Positions 51,366 to 61,466 of a stretch of DNA of 64,000 nt are shown one piece after another. This DNA comes from an uncultured Eubacteriales bacterium (lineage in GTDB: Bacteria > Bacillota > Clostridia > Christensenellales > Borkfalkiaceae), in contig URKE01000002.1 in the NCBI GenBank assembly GCA_900548285.1, forward strand, positions 1 through 64,000, in the 5' to 3' direction. The position numbers were made by a program, and so were the translations under genes. The notes beneath the pieces are model-generated. The model worked only from the letters and a program-made list of their open reading frames with translations. It was not told the DNA's origin and ran no database searches. Every line of letters starts with the position of its first letter. Position 1 is the stretch's first letter.

Positions 51366-53075
51366 ATGTTACGAAAGAGGTTATTTGCGCTGCTTTGCGC
51401 GATAACCTTTATTTTTTTGTCGGTTTTGTGCCGCGTGTTTTTCGTTCAGATCGTGGACGGCAAATCTCTTCAGAAAAAAGCCGTCGATCAGTGGACGAGA
51501 GATATTCCCGTCAAGGCGGCGCGCGGAAAAATAACGGACAGAAACGGAATAATTCTTGCCGAAAACAAACAGTCATACGCGGTTTTCGCGCGGACGAGAA
51601 TTGTAGAGGACGTTGAAAAAACAGCAAAGGTTTTGTCGGAAACTCTCGGCGTCGATTACGAAAAACTCGTTTCAAAAATGCGTTCGGGCGGCGTGTCGGA
51701 AATAACCGTAAAAAGACAAGTTCCGCGCGAGGTTACGGACGAATTGTCCGGGTATTCGTTGCCGGGCGTTTATTTTTGCAGGGATTCGGAAAGGAATTAT
51801 CCTTACGGCGATTCGCTTGCGCAGATAATAGGTTACACGTCGGTGGACGGCAGCGGGCAAAGCGGACTTGAAAAGAGATACGACGAATATCTCAAAGGTT
51901 ACGACGGAGAAATACTTTACGAAGCGGATCTTATAGGCAAGGACGTGAAAGGCTCTTCGGCGAAGTATATTCCCGCCACGAACGGACTGAATCTCAGACT
52001 CACGATAGACTACGAAATTCAGATGATATGCGACGCGGTTATAAAAAAGGTCGTTGCGGAGTATGCTCCGAAGTCGGCTTCGGTTATCGTTATGTCGCCG
52101 AAAACCGGCGGGATTTACGCGGTGAGCCAATGTCCGTCGTTCAACCTTAACGACGTACCGAGAGATGACACCGGTTTTTTGAACAAAGTTTCGAGGTGTA
52201 ATCTTATAGTCGATTCCTACGAGCCGGGTTCGACGTTCAAAATCATCACTTCCGCGGCGAACATAGAGGAAAATTTAAAGGGTAATCCCAACGCTTTTTC
52301 GGCAGATTACGTATTCAATTCCAATCGGTTCAGGTATGTGGACGGAAGAAAAATAAAGTGCTGGTCCACGCACGCTAACGGTAAACATTCCAACGAAAGG
52401 CTCGCGGAAGCGTTGAACAACAGTTGCAATCCGTGTTTTGTCGATATCGCGCTCTCGCTCGGAAAGGACGTTATGTATTCTTATCTCGACGCGTTCGGCT
52501 TCGGAAAAACCACCGGCGTGGATTACGGCGGAGAGGCGATAGGTATGCTCGTGCCTAAGTCCGCGGTCACAAACGGCGACCTTGCGAGAATAGGTTTCGG
52601 GCAGACGATCGCGATAACTCCCATCCAGCTCGTCGCGGCGGTTTCGGCGGCGATAAACGGCGGAACTTATCACGAGCCGTATTTCGTTTCGGAAATATCC
52701 GACGAAAGCGGGAGAATCTGCGAAATAGTAAACCCTAAGCCGCTGAGAAAAACCATCAGCGAAAAAGCGTCCGAAACCCTCCGGGGGTATCTCGAGGACG
52801 TCGTTACCAAGGGGAGCGGAAAGCAAGCGTATATCGAGGGATATCGCGTGGGCGGGAAAACCGGAACCGCTCAGAAATATGAAAACGGAAGAATCGCTCA
52901 GGGGAAATACGTTATGAGTTTCATCGGATTTTTCCCTGCGGACGAGCCGGAATATATCGCTCTGTGCGTCGTCGACGAGCCTGTCGGAGGAAAGTACGGG
53001 TCAACCGTCGCCGCGCCGCCGGTAAGAGATATTTTCGAGGGTATAATTCAATGTAAAGGCATAAAGGCAAGGTGA
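51366..53075 (+). CDS. Class B penicillin-binding protein (FtsI/SpoVD type)
   Basis: A 569-residue septal transpeptidase: short N-terminal anchor, the dimerisation domain (AARGKITDRNGIILAENK), and the transpeptidase domain with Ser289 (S-T-F-K292), the SCN triad at 353-355 and K498-T-G. Unlike Bacillus SpoVD and PBP2B it has no C-terminal PASTA domains. It is the only PBP in the cluster, so it may serve both division and sporulation septa. No ribosome site precedes the ATG. Confidence 0.94.
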   Translation: MLRKRLFALLCAITFIFLSVLCRVFFVQIVDGKSLQKKAVDQWTRDIPVKAARGKITDRNGIILAENKQSYAVFARTRIVEDVEKTAKVLSETLGVDYEKLVSKMRSGGVSEITVKRQVPREVTDELSGYSLPGVYFCRDSERNYPYGDSLAQIIGYTSVDGSGQSGLEKRYDEYLKGYDGEILYEADLIGKDVKGSSAKYIPATNGLNLRLTIDYEIQMICDAVIKKVVAEYAPKSASVIVMSPKTGGIYAVSQCPSFNLNDVPRDDTGFLNKVSRCNLIVDSYEPGSTFKIITSAANIEENLKGNPNAFSADYVFNSNRFRYVDGRKIKCWSTHANGKHSNERLAEALNNSCNPCFVDIALSLGKDVMYSYLDAFGFGKTTGVDYGGEAIGMLVPKSAVTNGDLARIGFGQTIAITPIQLVAAVSAAINGGTYHEPYFVSEISDESGRICEIVNPKPLRKTISEKASETLRGYLEDVVTKGSGKQAYIEGYRVGGKTGTAQKYENGRIAQGKYVMSFIGFFPADEPEYIALCVVDEPVGGKYGSTVAAPPVRDIFEGIIQCKGIKAR

Positions 53076-53078
53076 AAA

Positions 53079-54548
53079 ATGAAAACGAAAAATCTTTTTG
53101 ACGGCGTTATAATCAAGACGACAAAAGGCGTAATACCGGAAGAAGTCGCAGGCGTCACCGATAACGCCGGCGAAGTTAAAAGCGGATTTTGTTTTTTCGC
53201 GGTCAAAGGCGAAAAATATAACGGCGCGTATTTTATCCGCGAAGCGATTGATAACGGCGCGTCGATAATCGTAACCGAGGACGAAAATGCGGAAGTCGGC
53301 AATGCGGCGGTCGTCATAGTCGATGACGTCCGCGGCGTTCTCGACGTTGTCTGCAAAAGGTTTTATATCGGAGACAACCCGAAAATAAAACTCGTCGGCG
53401 TCGTCGGCACGAACGGCAAAACGAGCGTTTGCCATATTATTTACGAAATATTTTCGTATGCAGGCAAAAAGGCGGCGTATCTCGGAACGATAGGCGGAAA
53501 AATAGGCGATAAGGAATACGAAACCTCGCTCACAACGCCGGGAACGGTCGAGCTGTACCGGTTTATCGGCGAGGCTGAAAAAGCAGGGGCGGAATATCTC
53601 GCTCTCGAACTTTCCGCGCACGCCATCGCGCAGAAAAGGGGATGCGGACTTTATTACGAATGTCTGATATTCACTAACTGCACCGAGGATCATCTCGATT
53701 ATTTCAAGGATATGGAAACCTACGCCGCGGTAAAAAAGAGCGCGTTCGTCAGGGGCAGATGCAAATATATGGTGATAAACAGCGACGATTCCGTCGGCGT
53801 TGAAATTCTCCGCGCGAACGAGAACGGCAACGCCGTTTCTTACGGCATTTATAATCCTGCGGACGTTTTCGCGATAGATATAAGCGAAACGAAGAACGGC
53901 GTGAGTTTCGTAATCAATCTATTCGATATCGTCTACGATATGAAAAGTCCGCTTATAGGCTTGTGCAACGTTTATAATCTTCTCGCGTCGCTCGCAGCCG
54001 CCGCCGTTCTGGGCTTAAAAATACACACGCTCGGCGGAGCGGTCAAAAAAATCGGCGCGATAAAGGGCAGAGCGGAAAAAATCGCGACTTTCCGCGGCGC
54101 GGATATTTTTCTCGATTACGCGCATACTCCCGACGGGCTTAAAACGACTCTCAATTCCATGCGAAGAATATGCGAAGGGAAACTGTATTGTCTTTTCGGC
54201 TGCGGCGGAAACAGGGAGAAAGAAAAGCGGAGCGTTATGGGCGAAATTTCGGGCGTTATCGCCGATTTCACGATTATAACGAGCGATAATCCGAGATACG
54301 AAGACCCGTGCCTTATAATTTCGGAAATAGAAAAAGGAATAAGGCGGGTTACGAGAAATTACGTTACCGTGTCCGACCGCAAATCCGCGCTCGTTTACGC
54401 GATTTCGCTGCTTAAAGACGGCGACGTTCTCGTGGTTGCGGGCAAAGGAGCGGAAAGTTATCAGGAGATAATGGGCGTGAAACGCGATTTTTCCGACGAA
54501 GCCGAAATCCGATCCGCGATAGCCCGAATCGAAGGTGAAAATTCTTGA
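53079..54548 (+). CDS. murE: UDP-MurNAc-tripeptide ligase MurE (meso-DAP type)
   Basis: Adds the third amino acid to UDP-MurNAc-L-Ala-D-Glu. The 489-residue protein has the ATP motif GVVGTNGKTSV and DYFKDMETYAAVKK. The specificity sequence is DNPR (residues 403-406), the signature for meso-diaminopimelate rather than lysine. It starts 3 bp after the PBP gene and its stop overlaps the TTG start of mraY. Confidence 0.97.
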   Translation: MKTKNLFDGVIIKTTKGVIPEEVAGVTDNAGEVKSGFCFFAVKGEKYNGAYFIREAIDNGASIIVTEDENAEVGNAAVVIVDDVRGVLDVVCKRFYIGDNPKIKLVGVVGTNGKTSVCHIIYEIFSYAGKKAAYLGTIGGKIGDKEYETSLTTPGTVELYRFIGEAEKAGAEYLALELSAHAIAQKRGCGLYYECLIFTNCTEDHLDYFKDMETYAAVKKSAFVRGRCKYMVINSDDSVGVEILRANENGNAVSYGIYNPADVFAIDISETKNGVSFVINLFDIVYDMKSPLIGLCNVYNLLASLAAAAVLGLKIHTLGGAVKKIGAIKGRAEKIATFRGADIFLDYAHTPDGLKTTLNSMRRICEGKLYCLFGCGGNREKEKRSVMGEISGVIADFTIITSDNPRYEDPCLIISEIEKGIRRVTRNYVTVSDRKSALVYAISLLKDGDVLVVAGKGAESYQEIMGVKRDFSDEAEIRSAIARIEGENS

Positions 54549-55528
54549 AAACGTTTATTCTCGCGTTTATCGCGTCCGCGGCGGCAGCGGTTATAGGTGG
54601 TTTTGCGGCTGTTCCTCTTCTTAAAAAACTCAAAGTCGGGCAGAATATCTTAGGTTACGTAAAAGAACACGATTATAAAAGCGGCACGCCCACGATGGGC
54701 GGGATGATTTTCGTCGTTGCGGCGATAATCGTTTTTTCGGTGTTCTCGTCCGGGAAAAAGAGTCTGGCTTTCGTGTCCGTTGCGATAGGCGCGGCATATC
54801 TCCTCGTCGGGTTCGCCGATGATTTCATAAAAGTCAGATTAAGGCGCAACGAAGGGCTTAATCCGTTGCAAAAGACGATTTTCGAGTTGGTTATTGCAAC
54901 GGTTATATCTATATATTCCTATAAACGCGGCGTGACGAACGCGTTTATTCCGTTCACGCGCGGCTCGGTCGATTTCAAAGGTTTTTTCATTCCGTTCTGC
55001 GTTCTCGTTTTTCTTGCCACGACTAACAGCGTCAATCTCACCGACGGACTCGACGGACTTGCGGGCGGAGTTTCTTACGTCTATCTTCTCGCGCTCGCCG
55101 CGCTTATCGTTTTGCAGACGATATTGTTTTCGGGAAGTTACGCGAATACCGACGAATATAAAAATCTGTCGCTTTTATGCGTTTCGCTTGCGGGCGGAAT
55201 AATCGGATTTTTACTTTTCAACACGTTCAAAGCGAGCGTTTTTATGGGCGATACGGGTTCGCTTTCTCTCGGCGGATTTATCGCTTCGATAAGCATTTTC
55301 AGCGGAAATTCGCTCTTTATCCCGATTATGGGCGTAATGTTCGTCTTGTCGAGCGTGACCGTTATAATTCAGGTTTTGCATTTCAGACGGACGAAAAAGA
55401 GAGTTTTTCTCATGGCGCCTCTTCATCATCATTTCCAGCATAAGGGTTACAGCGAAAGCAAGATAGTGTTCGCTTATAAATTCGCAACGCTCATCGTTTC
55501 GCTTTTGTGTTTTATTTCGTACGTCTGA
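54545..55528 (+). CDS. mraY: Phospho-MurNAc-pentapeptide-transferase MraY
   Basis: Ten-helix membrane enzyme that makes lipid I from UDP-MurNAc-pentapeptide and undecaprenyl phosphate, 327 residues. Motifs: KSGTPTMGG, the Asp-rich GFADDFIKV, NSVNLTDGLDGLAGG, FMGDTGSLSLGG and HHHFQHKGY. The start is TTG at 54545, overlapping the murE stop, with aaggtg upstream. No murF lies before it, unlike in many dcw clusters. Confidence 0.97.
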   Translation: MKTFILAFIASAAAAVIGGFAAVPLLKKLKVGQNILGYVKEHDYKSGTPTMGGMIFVVAAIIVFSVFSSGKKSLAFVSVAIGAAYLLVGFADDFIKVRLRRNEGLNPLQKTIFELVIATVISIYSYKRGVTNAFIPFTRGSVDFKGFFIPFCVLVFLATTNSVNLTDGLDGLAGGVSYVYLLALAALIVLQTILFSGSYANTDEYKNLSLLCVSLAGGIIGFLLFNTFKASVFMGDTGSLSLGGFIASISIFSGNSLFIPIMGVMFVLSSVTVIIQVLHFRRTKKRVFLMAPLHHHFQHKGYSESKIVFAYKFATLIVSLLCFISYV

Positions 55529-55607
55529 AGGGAAATATCGCGTTGCCGGCATAACGGCAGTTTGTCCGACATATCGTTATAACGATAAAACAAATCGGGA
55601 GGACGGT

Positions 55608-56945
55608 ATGTATTTAAAAAAAGAAAAATTTCTTATCGTAGGGGTTTCAAAGAGCGGAACGTCCGCTTGCGAACTGTTGCTTTCAAAAGGCGCGAAGTGT
55701 TTCGTCTATGACGATTCCGAAACCGAAGCCGTCAAAAACGCCGAAAAAAGACTTTCGGAAAAAGGCGCGACGATCGTTTACAAAAGCGAAGTGAACGAAT
55801 TGCTCGCCGAGATAACCGTCGTGCTGTTAAGTCCGGGCGTAGCGATCGACCATGAGATTCCCGTGAGAGCGAAGAAACTCGGCAAGAGAATAATCGGCGA
55901 ACTCGAGCTTGCGGCTGAATTATGCGTCGCGCCGGTGATTGCGGTCACGGGGACTAACGGAAAAACAACCACTTGCACGATGATAGACGATATTCTGAAA
56001 AACGGCGGAGAAAAGCCGATACTTTGCGGTAACGTGGGAACTCCTTTTTCGTCGGTTCTGGATAAAATTACGGACGATACTCTCGTCGTTCTGGAAACGT
56101 CGAGTTTTCAACTCGAAACGGTTTCGCGGTTTGCTCCGCACGTCGCCGTAATAACGAATATCACGCCCGACCACCTTTCAAGGCATTACAATATGGAGAA
56201 CTATATTTACCTTAAGGGAAAAATCCTGGCTAACTTAAGGGAAAGCGAATACGCCGTGCTTAATTACGACGACGGAATCGTCCGCGAGTTCGGCGAAAAG
56301 ACGAGGGCGAAAGTAGTTTATTTTTCGGCTCAGAACGAGGTGAACGGCGCGTACGTTTCGGACGATAAGATTTTTTATAAAGGCAAATACGTCGCGGATA
56401 TCAAATCGTTGCCGGTCGGCGGAGAGCATAACGTTCTGAACCTTCTTGCCGCCGTCTGCGTTGCGGAAATAGTCGGAATGACGGAAGAGGCGATATGTAG
56501 CGGAATAAAAGAATTCAAGGGCGTTAAGCACAGAATTCAGTACGTAAGAACGGTAGGCGCGGATTATTACAACGATTCCAAGGCGACAAACGCGGACGCG
56601 ACGATGAAGGCGATAGATTCCATGAACAAACCTACGACGCTCATTCTCGGCGGCAAGGATAAAGGTCTCGATTTCGACGCGCTCTTCCGCAAAATAAGCG
56701 AATCTCTTGTAAAAGCCGTGGTTTTAACGGGCGAAAGCGCGCCGAGACTTTACGATTCCGCAAAAAAAATCGGATACAAAAACGTATATCTCGCAAACGA
56801 CTTTTTCGTCGCGGTGAAACTCGCTTCTATCGTGGCGGAAAATGGCGAAGCCGTTCTTTTAAGCCCCGCGTGCAGCAGTTTCGATTGCTTCACGGACTAT
56901 GAAGAACGCGGCGACAGATTTATAGAGATCGTGGAGAAGTTATGA
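55608..56945 (+). CDS. murD: UDP-MurNAc-L-Ala:D-Glu ligase MurD
   Basis: Cytoplasmic ATP-dependent ligase of 445 residues that adds D-glutamate, supplied by MurI just upstream of the operon. Motifs: GVSKSGTSA at the N-terminus, VTGTNGKTTTCTM, LETSSFQLE, NITPDHLSRH, YNDSKATN and LSPACSSFDCF. It ends in an ATGA overlap with ftsW. Confidence 0.97.
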   Translation: MYLKKEKFLIVGVSKSGTSACELLLSKGAKCFVYDDSETEAVKNAEKRLSEKGATIVYKSEVNELLAEITVVLLSPGVAIDHEIPVRAKKLGKRIIGELELAAELCVAPVIAVTGTNGKTTTCTMIDDILKNGGEKPILCGNVGTPFSSVLDKITDDTLVVLETSSFQLETVSRFAPHVAVITNITPDHLSRHYNMENYIYLKGKILANLRESEYAVLNYDDGIVREFGEKTRAKVVYFSAQNEVNGAYVSDDKIFYKGKYVADIKSLPVGGEHNVLNLLAAVCVAEIVGMTEEAICSGIKEFKGVKHRIQYVRTVGADYYNDSKATNADATMKAIDSMNKPTTLILGGKDKGLDFDALFRKISESLVKAVVLTGESAPRLYDSAKKIGYKNVYLANDFFVAVKLASIVAENGEAVLLSPACSSFDCFTDYEERGDRFIEIVEKL

Positions 56946-58060
56946 ACGGTCTTGTAACGATTAAAAAGAAAAGAAAGGGGCGTGGCGATCTGCCGCTCCT
57001 TTTTTCCGTTATAATTATTTCTCTTCTGGGGCTTGCTTTCGTTTATTCGGCGAGCAAATATTCAGCCGAAGTTACGTATGGCGACGAGTTTTTCTTCGCG
57101 AAAAAACATCTCGTCGGACTGCTCACCGGTTATGCGGCTATGATTTTCGGTTGCGCGTTCGATTATGAAAAATACAAAAAGATTTCGCTGCCGTCGTTCA
57201 TCGTTGCGCTCGTTCTTCTTGTTCTCGTGTTTTCGCCTTTGGGATATGAAAATTACGGCGCTAAAAGATGGATAAGGATAGGCGGAATCACCGTTCAGCC
57301 GTCCGAAATCGCAAAGATATGTTTCGTTCTTTTTTCGGCGGCGTATTTTTCCGATGAACCGCGCAGAGCGAAGAGTTTTATCGGGTGTCTGCCCGTACTT
57401 TGCGCCGGCGGAACGGTTTGCCTTCTGATTATTCTCGAGCCGAATATGTCCATAACGGTATGCTTCGGGCTTTTAACGCTCGCCGTGCTTTTCGCCGCGG
57501 GTATGAAAACGGCTCATTTCGTAATCATTCTCGTTCCCGCCGCGCTTGCCGTGCCGCTTCTCATTATTGCCGAGCCGTACAGACTGAACAGATTATCCGC
57601 GTTTCTCAATCCGTGGGCATCGCCCAAAGGGGAGGGGTATCAACTTCTGCAATCGTTATACGCTCTCGGTTCGGGCGGTTGGTTCGGCGTGGGGTATCTC
57701 AATTCGCGGCAAAAACTCAGGTTTCTTCCTTTTTCCGAAAGCGATTTTATCCTCGCGGTAATCGGCGAAGAAACGGGTTTTGTCGGGCTTGCGGTGTTCT
57801 TCGCTCTCATTTTGTTTGTTATTATTCGCGGAATAAAAATCGCCGTTAAGGCAAAGGATCATTTCGGCTATCTTTCGGCGGTCGGCATAACCTGTATTTA
57901 CGCCGTTCAATCTCTCGTCAACGCCCTCGTCGTAACGGGTAGTATCCCGCCGACCGGATTGCCTCTTCCGCTTGTATCGGCGGGCAACACTTCCCTTATA
58001 GTTTTCCTTTTTTCGTTCGGCGTGCTTTATAACGTATCTTGTCGGTCCCCGTCCGATTAA
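56942..58060 (+). CDS. ftsW: Peptidoglycan polymerase FtsW (SEDS family)
   Basis: A 372-residue, ten-helix SEDS protein that polymerises septal glycan with the class B PBP encoded upstream. Family blocks: FVYSASKYSAEV, GAKRWIRIGGITVQPSEIAKI, LLIILEPNMS, the catalytic Asp-region ESDFILAVIGEETGFVG, and GLPLPLVSAGNTSLI. Coupled to murD. Confidence 0.96.
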   Translation: MNGLVTIKKKRKGRGDLPLLFSVIIISLLGLAFVYSASKYSAEVTYGDEFFFAKKHLVGLLTGYAAMIFGCAFDYEKYKKISLPSFIVALVLLVLVFSPLGYENYGAKRWIRIGGITVQPSEIAKICFVLFSAAYFSDEPRRAKSFIGCLPVLCAGGTVCLLIILEPNMSITVCFGLLTLAVLFAAGMKTAHFVIILVPAALAVPLLIIAEPYRLNRLSAFLNPWASPKGEGYQLLQSLYALGSGGWFGVGYLNSRQKLRFLPFSESDFILAVIGEETGFVGLAVFFALILFVIIRGIKIAVKAKDHFGYLSAVGITCIYAVQSLVNALVVTGSIPPTGLPLPLVSAGNTSLIVFLFSFGVLYNVSCRSPSD

Positions 58061-58114
58061 CCAAAAAATCCCGTAAAACATAATATGTCGTATATTATGA
58101 TTTACGGAGACAAA

Positions 58115-59374
58115 ATGGACAGATTCGTTATAAACGGCGGCAGAAAATTATCGGGGAAGGTGAATATTCGCGGGGCAAAAAACTCGGTTTTGCCGCTTAT
58201 CGCCGCGTCGGTTTTAAACGAAGGGGTAACCCATATAAAAAATTGCCCGAGGATAAAAGACGTTTACGTCATGGCGAAAATAATAGAACGCCTGGGCGGT
58301 AAATTCGTTTTTTCGGGCAATACGCTCAGTTTAAACACGGAAAATCTGCGTTCGTGGGTTTTGCCGGAAGATCTTACGGGCGAAATACGCGCTTCCGTAT
58401 TCATAACGGGCGCGCTTATCTCGCGTTTCGGTTATGCGGAAACGGCAAAGCCGGGCGGATGCAACATAGGCAATCGCCCCATAGACATACATATCGGCGC
58501 GTTAAGGGCGTTGAAAGTCGCGGTGAACGAGGGCGAAAGAGTTTCGTTCAACGGCGCCCGCGCGGAGAGCGGTAAGGTCGTTTTAAGATTTCCGAGCGTC
58601 GGGGCTACGGAAAACGCGATGATGGCTTCGGTTAAGTTAAAGGGTTTCACGATTATCGAAAACTGCGCCGAAGAACCGGAGATAATCGACTTGCAGAATT
58701 ATCTCAATATGCTCGGCGCAAGGGTTTCCGGCGCCGGTACGAAAACGATAACGGTGGAGGGCGTGGATAAACTTTATCGCGGAGAAATCGAATTTACGCC
58801 CCGTCAGGACAGAATCGAGGCGGGAACGTTTTTGCTTTGCGGCGCGTGCGCGGGGGGAGAGATCGAATTCAACGGCTTAAATACCGAAGAAAGTTTGCCG
58901 CTTTGCAAAATAATCGGTCGTAACGCTTGCAAAATATATCAAAAAGATGATAAAATATACAATGTAAAATTCTATGCGAGAAAGGAGGGTTTCGGCAGAG
59001 TGATCGCCGAGCCTTATCCCGGTTTTCCCACGGATCTGCAACCGCAGATAACGGCGGCGGCTTGTTTGCCCGAAGGGCTTACCGTCACGGAGGACAGAGT
59101 TTTTCCGTCGAGATTTTCTTACGCAACCGAACTGACGAAGATGGGCGCGGATTTAAGAGTTCTTGAAAACGTTTGCGTTATATCGGGCAGGAGATTGCAC
59201 GGCGCGGTCGTTTCGGCGGGAGATCTCAGAGGCGGGGCGGCTTTGTGTCTTGCCGCGCTCGGCGCGGAAGGTGAAACCGTGGTTCTGAACGTTTCGCATA
59301 TAGACAGAGGATACGAGGATTTTGAAGTCCGGCTGAGAGAACTCGGCGCGGACGTAAAGAGAATTACACCGTGA
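58115..59374 (+). CDS. murA: UDP-GlcNAc 1-carboxyvinyltransferase MurA
   Basis: First committed step of peptidoglycan synthesis (PEP transfer to UDP-GlcNAc). From the ATG at 58115 (acggag 6-7 bp upstream) the protein has 419 residues. The fosfomycin-target cysteine is present as Cys116 in KPGGCNIGNRP, matching E. coli Cys115. The ATG at 58085 would add ten non-conserved residues. Confidence 0.97.
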   Translation: MDRFVINGGRKLSGKVNIRGAKNSVLPLIAASVLNEGVTHIKNCPRIKDVYVMAKIIERLGGKFVFSGNTLSLNTENLRSWVLPEDLTGEIRASVFITGALISRFGYAETAKPGGCNIGNRPIDIHIGALRALKVAVNEGERVSFNGARAESGKVVLRFPSVGATENAMMASVKLKGFTIIENCAEEPEIIDLQNYLNMLGARVSGAGTKTITVEGVDKLYRGEIEFTPRQDRIEAGTFLLCGACAGGEIEFNGLNTEESLPLCKIIGRNACKIYQKDDKIYNVKFYARKEGFGRVIAEPYPGFPTDLQPQITAAACLPEGLTVTEDRVFPSRFSYATELTKMGADLRVLENVCVISGRRLHGAVVSAGDLRGGAALCLAALGAEGETVVLNVSHIDRGYEDFEVRLRELGADVKRITP

Positions 59375-59444
59375 CCTGCGGCTGAACGTCGGCAATTTGC
59401 CGGTATTCGGCAAGTCGGGGATAACCGGTTCGGGAGATTTACAG

Positions 59445-60302
59445 ATGAAGTATAAAAAAGCGATTATATTCAGCACGATAATGATATTCGTCGTTGCGGC
59501 GGCGGTCGCGCTCGGCTGGCTTTTCAGAGCGCGGTATTTTATCGTGAACGATCTGAACGGTCTGACGGGAGAAACCGCGGAGAGCGGGCTTTATTCTTTC
59601 GTCTGCGAAACGCTTGAAAAAAAATATAAAGGGAAGTGGCTTTTTTCTTTCGGCGAGAAAGAAATCGAGAACGATCTCTCCGCTAACCCTTACGTAGAAT
59701 TGATAGAAGTTAAAAAGACCGCGCCGGATAAAATTTCGGTGACGTTCAGCGAAAGAAAAGAACGCTTCTTAATCGTTATCGGAGATAAAGGTTACGTTAC
59801 CGATTCGGGATATAATCTTTTGCGCGACGTCGCTGCGGCGGATTTCAGTGAGCAGGAAGATAGTCTTGTCAGGGTGGAAGTCCGCGGAATGGACGAACTT
59901 GATTTTTCCGCTTTGCCGAAGGGTAAGAAAATAACGTTTGAAGAAGAAAATCTTTTCGGCGCGATGACCGATATATTCGGTAAGTTTTCGGATAAACTAA
60001 ACTTTATCTCCGGGATAACGATAGACGGAGAAAAAAACATCGTCGAATACCGCGCGCAGACGGGCGTTATAATCGACGTGAGTCTGGCAGTCGCCACGGC
60101 GGACAAGCCTACTGAAGCCGATAAAAAAGCAACGCGGGAAAGAATTTGCGAAAGCGTTGCCGAAATCGAAAGCGTATATAACAACCTTGACGAAAGAAGC
60201 AAACGTCGGGGATATATCCGGGTTTACGAAACCGACGAAAAAGAAGTGATAGTGAATTACGAGCCTGAAGGCAACGTACATCGGGAGGAGAAAAATGATT
60301 AA
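59445..60302 (+). CDS. ftsQ: Cell division protein FtsQ (DivIB)
   Basis: A 285-residue bitopic protein with a basic start (MKYKKA), one transmembrane helix, an alpha-beta POTRA domain (SANPYVELIEVKKTAPDKISVTFSERKE) and an FtsQ-type beta domain. The ATG at 59445 has ggag 9 bp before it and places the helix normally; a TTG at 59397 is in frame but adds 16 unlikely residues. Partner of DivIC and FtsL in the divisome. Confidence 0.88.
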   Translation: MKYKKAIIFSTIMIFVVAAAVALGWLFRARYFIVNDLNGLTGETAESGLYSFVCETLEKKYKGKWLFSFGEKEIENDLSANPYVELIEVKKTAPDKISVTFSERKERFLIVIGDKGYVTDSGYNLLRDVAAADFSEQEDSLVRVEVRGMDELDFSALPKGKKITFEEENLFGAMTDIFGKFSDKLNFISGITIDGEKNIVEYRAQTGVIIDVSLAVATADKPTEADKKATRERICESVAEIESVYNNLDERSKRRGYIRVYETDEKEVIVNYEPEGNVHREEKND

Positions 60303-61452
60303 AAACTGCGTTGCCGTTTTAGACGTCGGCTCTTCCAAAATAACCGTTCTCGTCGGGCAAAGGGGCGTTAACGACACCATAACCGAAAGATTTGTGACGA
60401 AAAACGAATACAGCGGTTTTGCCGAGGGAAAGTTTTTCGATATCGCGGAACTCGAAACGGCGGTCGCTTCGGCGATAAAGTCGGTTTGCGCCGCGCTTAA
60501 AACATCCGTGAACGAAATAACGGTATGCGTTCCCGGCGCGTTTGTCAGGCTTGAAAACAGAAAATATAAAATAGTATTCGGAAAAAAGAAGAAGATAACC
60601 GAGGACGATAAAGAATCGCTTTTCGATGCAGGACAAGACCTCGTCGAAACAGAGGATTACGAAGTTATAAATCGGGCGGATATATATTTTGCTCTCGACG
60701 ACAACAGAAAGGTGTTCGATCCCGTGGGGAAGCCTTCGGCAATGCTCGGCGGTTATATCAATTACACGTTATGCGAAAAATATTTTATCGATACGTTCCG
60801 TAACGCTCTGAAAAAAGCGGGCGTTACGACCGTCAACTTTGTTTTCGACGCTTTAGCGGAAAGCCTTTATCTCTTCGATTCGCGACGCAGAGAAACACCG
60901 TCGCTTATCATCGATTCGGGATATATTACAACAACCGCTTCGATTATTCTCGGTGGCGGTGTTGTCGCCAAACATTCCGAGGATTTCGGCGGCGGGCTTA
61001 TCGCTTACAGAATAGTCAAAACGTTCGGCATCGCGCCGGACGTCGCCGACGGGCTGCAGAGGATTATCAATTTGTCGCTCGCAAGACAGTCGGGACAGAC
61101 TTATAAAATCGAAACGAAAAACGGTTATGAGGAATATCTTGCCGAGGAAATCAATTCGGCAGCCACGGAAGAGATAGATCTTTATCTCGATAATCTCGAG
61201 GCGTTTATCGCGGAGAATATTCATAAGGTTAACGGCGGGTTCGGCGTGTATCTTACGGGCGGAGGATTATCTTACGTCAGAGGGATAAAAGAATATATTT
61301 CCGCAAGGCTCGGTTTGCCGGTTGAGATCGTCAAGCCTAAATTGCCGTCTTACGGGAAAACGGAAGAAACGTCGTATTACGCCGCGCTCGATTACGCTCT
61401 GAACGAGCAGGAAAAGAAGAAAAAGGGATTTTTAGGGTTTTTCAGAAAATAA
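60295..61452 (+). CDS. ftsA: FtsA-like divisome protein
   Basis: A 385-residue ASKHA-fold protein. It keeps the actin-like phosphate loops (VAVLDVGSSKITVLV; SLIIDSGYITTTASII), the FtsA-type 1C subdomain (NEITVCVPGAFVRL), GGLIAYRIVK and LTGGGLSYVRGI, and ends in the amphipathic, basic KKKKGFLGFFRK tail that should bind the membrane and tether FtsZ. It is divergent from well-known FtsA proteins, but its position between ftsQ and ftsZ supports the call. Confidence 0.9.
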   Translation: MIKNCVAVLDVGSSKITVLVGQRGVNDTITERFVTKNEYSGFAEGKFFDIAELETAVASAIKSVCAALKTSVNEITVCVPGAFVRLENRKYKIVFGKKKKITEDDKESLFDAGQDLVETEDYEVINRADIYFALDDNRKVFDPVGKPSAMLGGYINYTLCEKYFIDTFRNALKKAGVTTVNFVFDALAESLYLFDSRRRETPSLIIDSGYITTTASIILGGGVVAKHSEDFGGGLIAYRIVKTFGIAPDVADGLQRIINLSLARQSGQTYKIETKNGYEEYLAEEINSAATEEIDLYLDNLEAFIAENIHKVNGGFGVYLTGGGLSYVRGIKEYISARLGLPVEIVKPKLPSYGKTEETSYYAALDYALNEQEKKKKGFLGFFRK

Positions 61453-61466
61453 AAGAGGTACGAAAG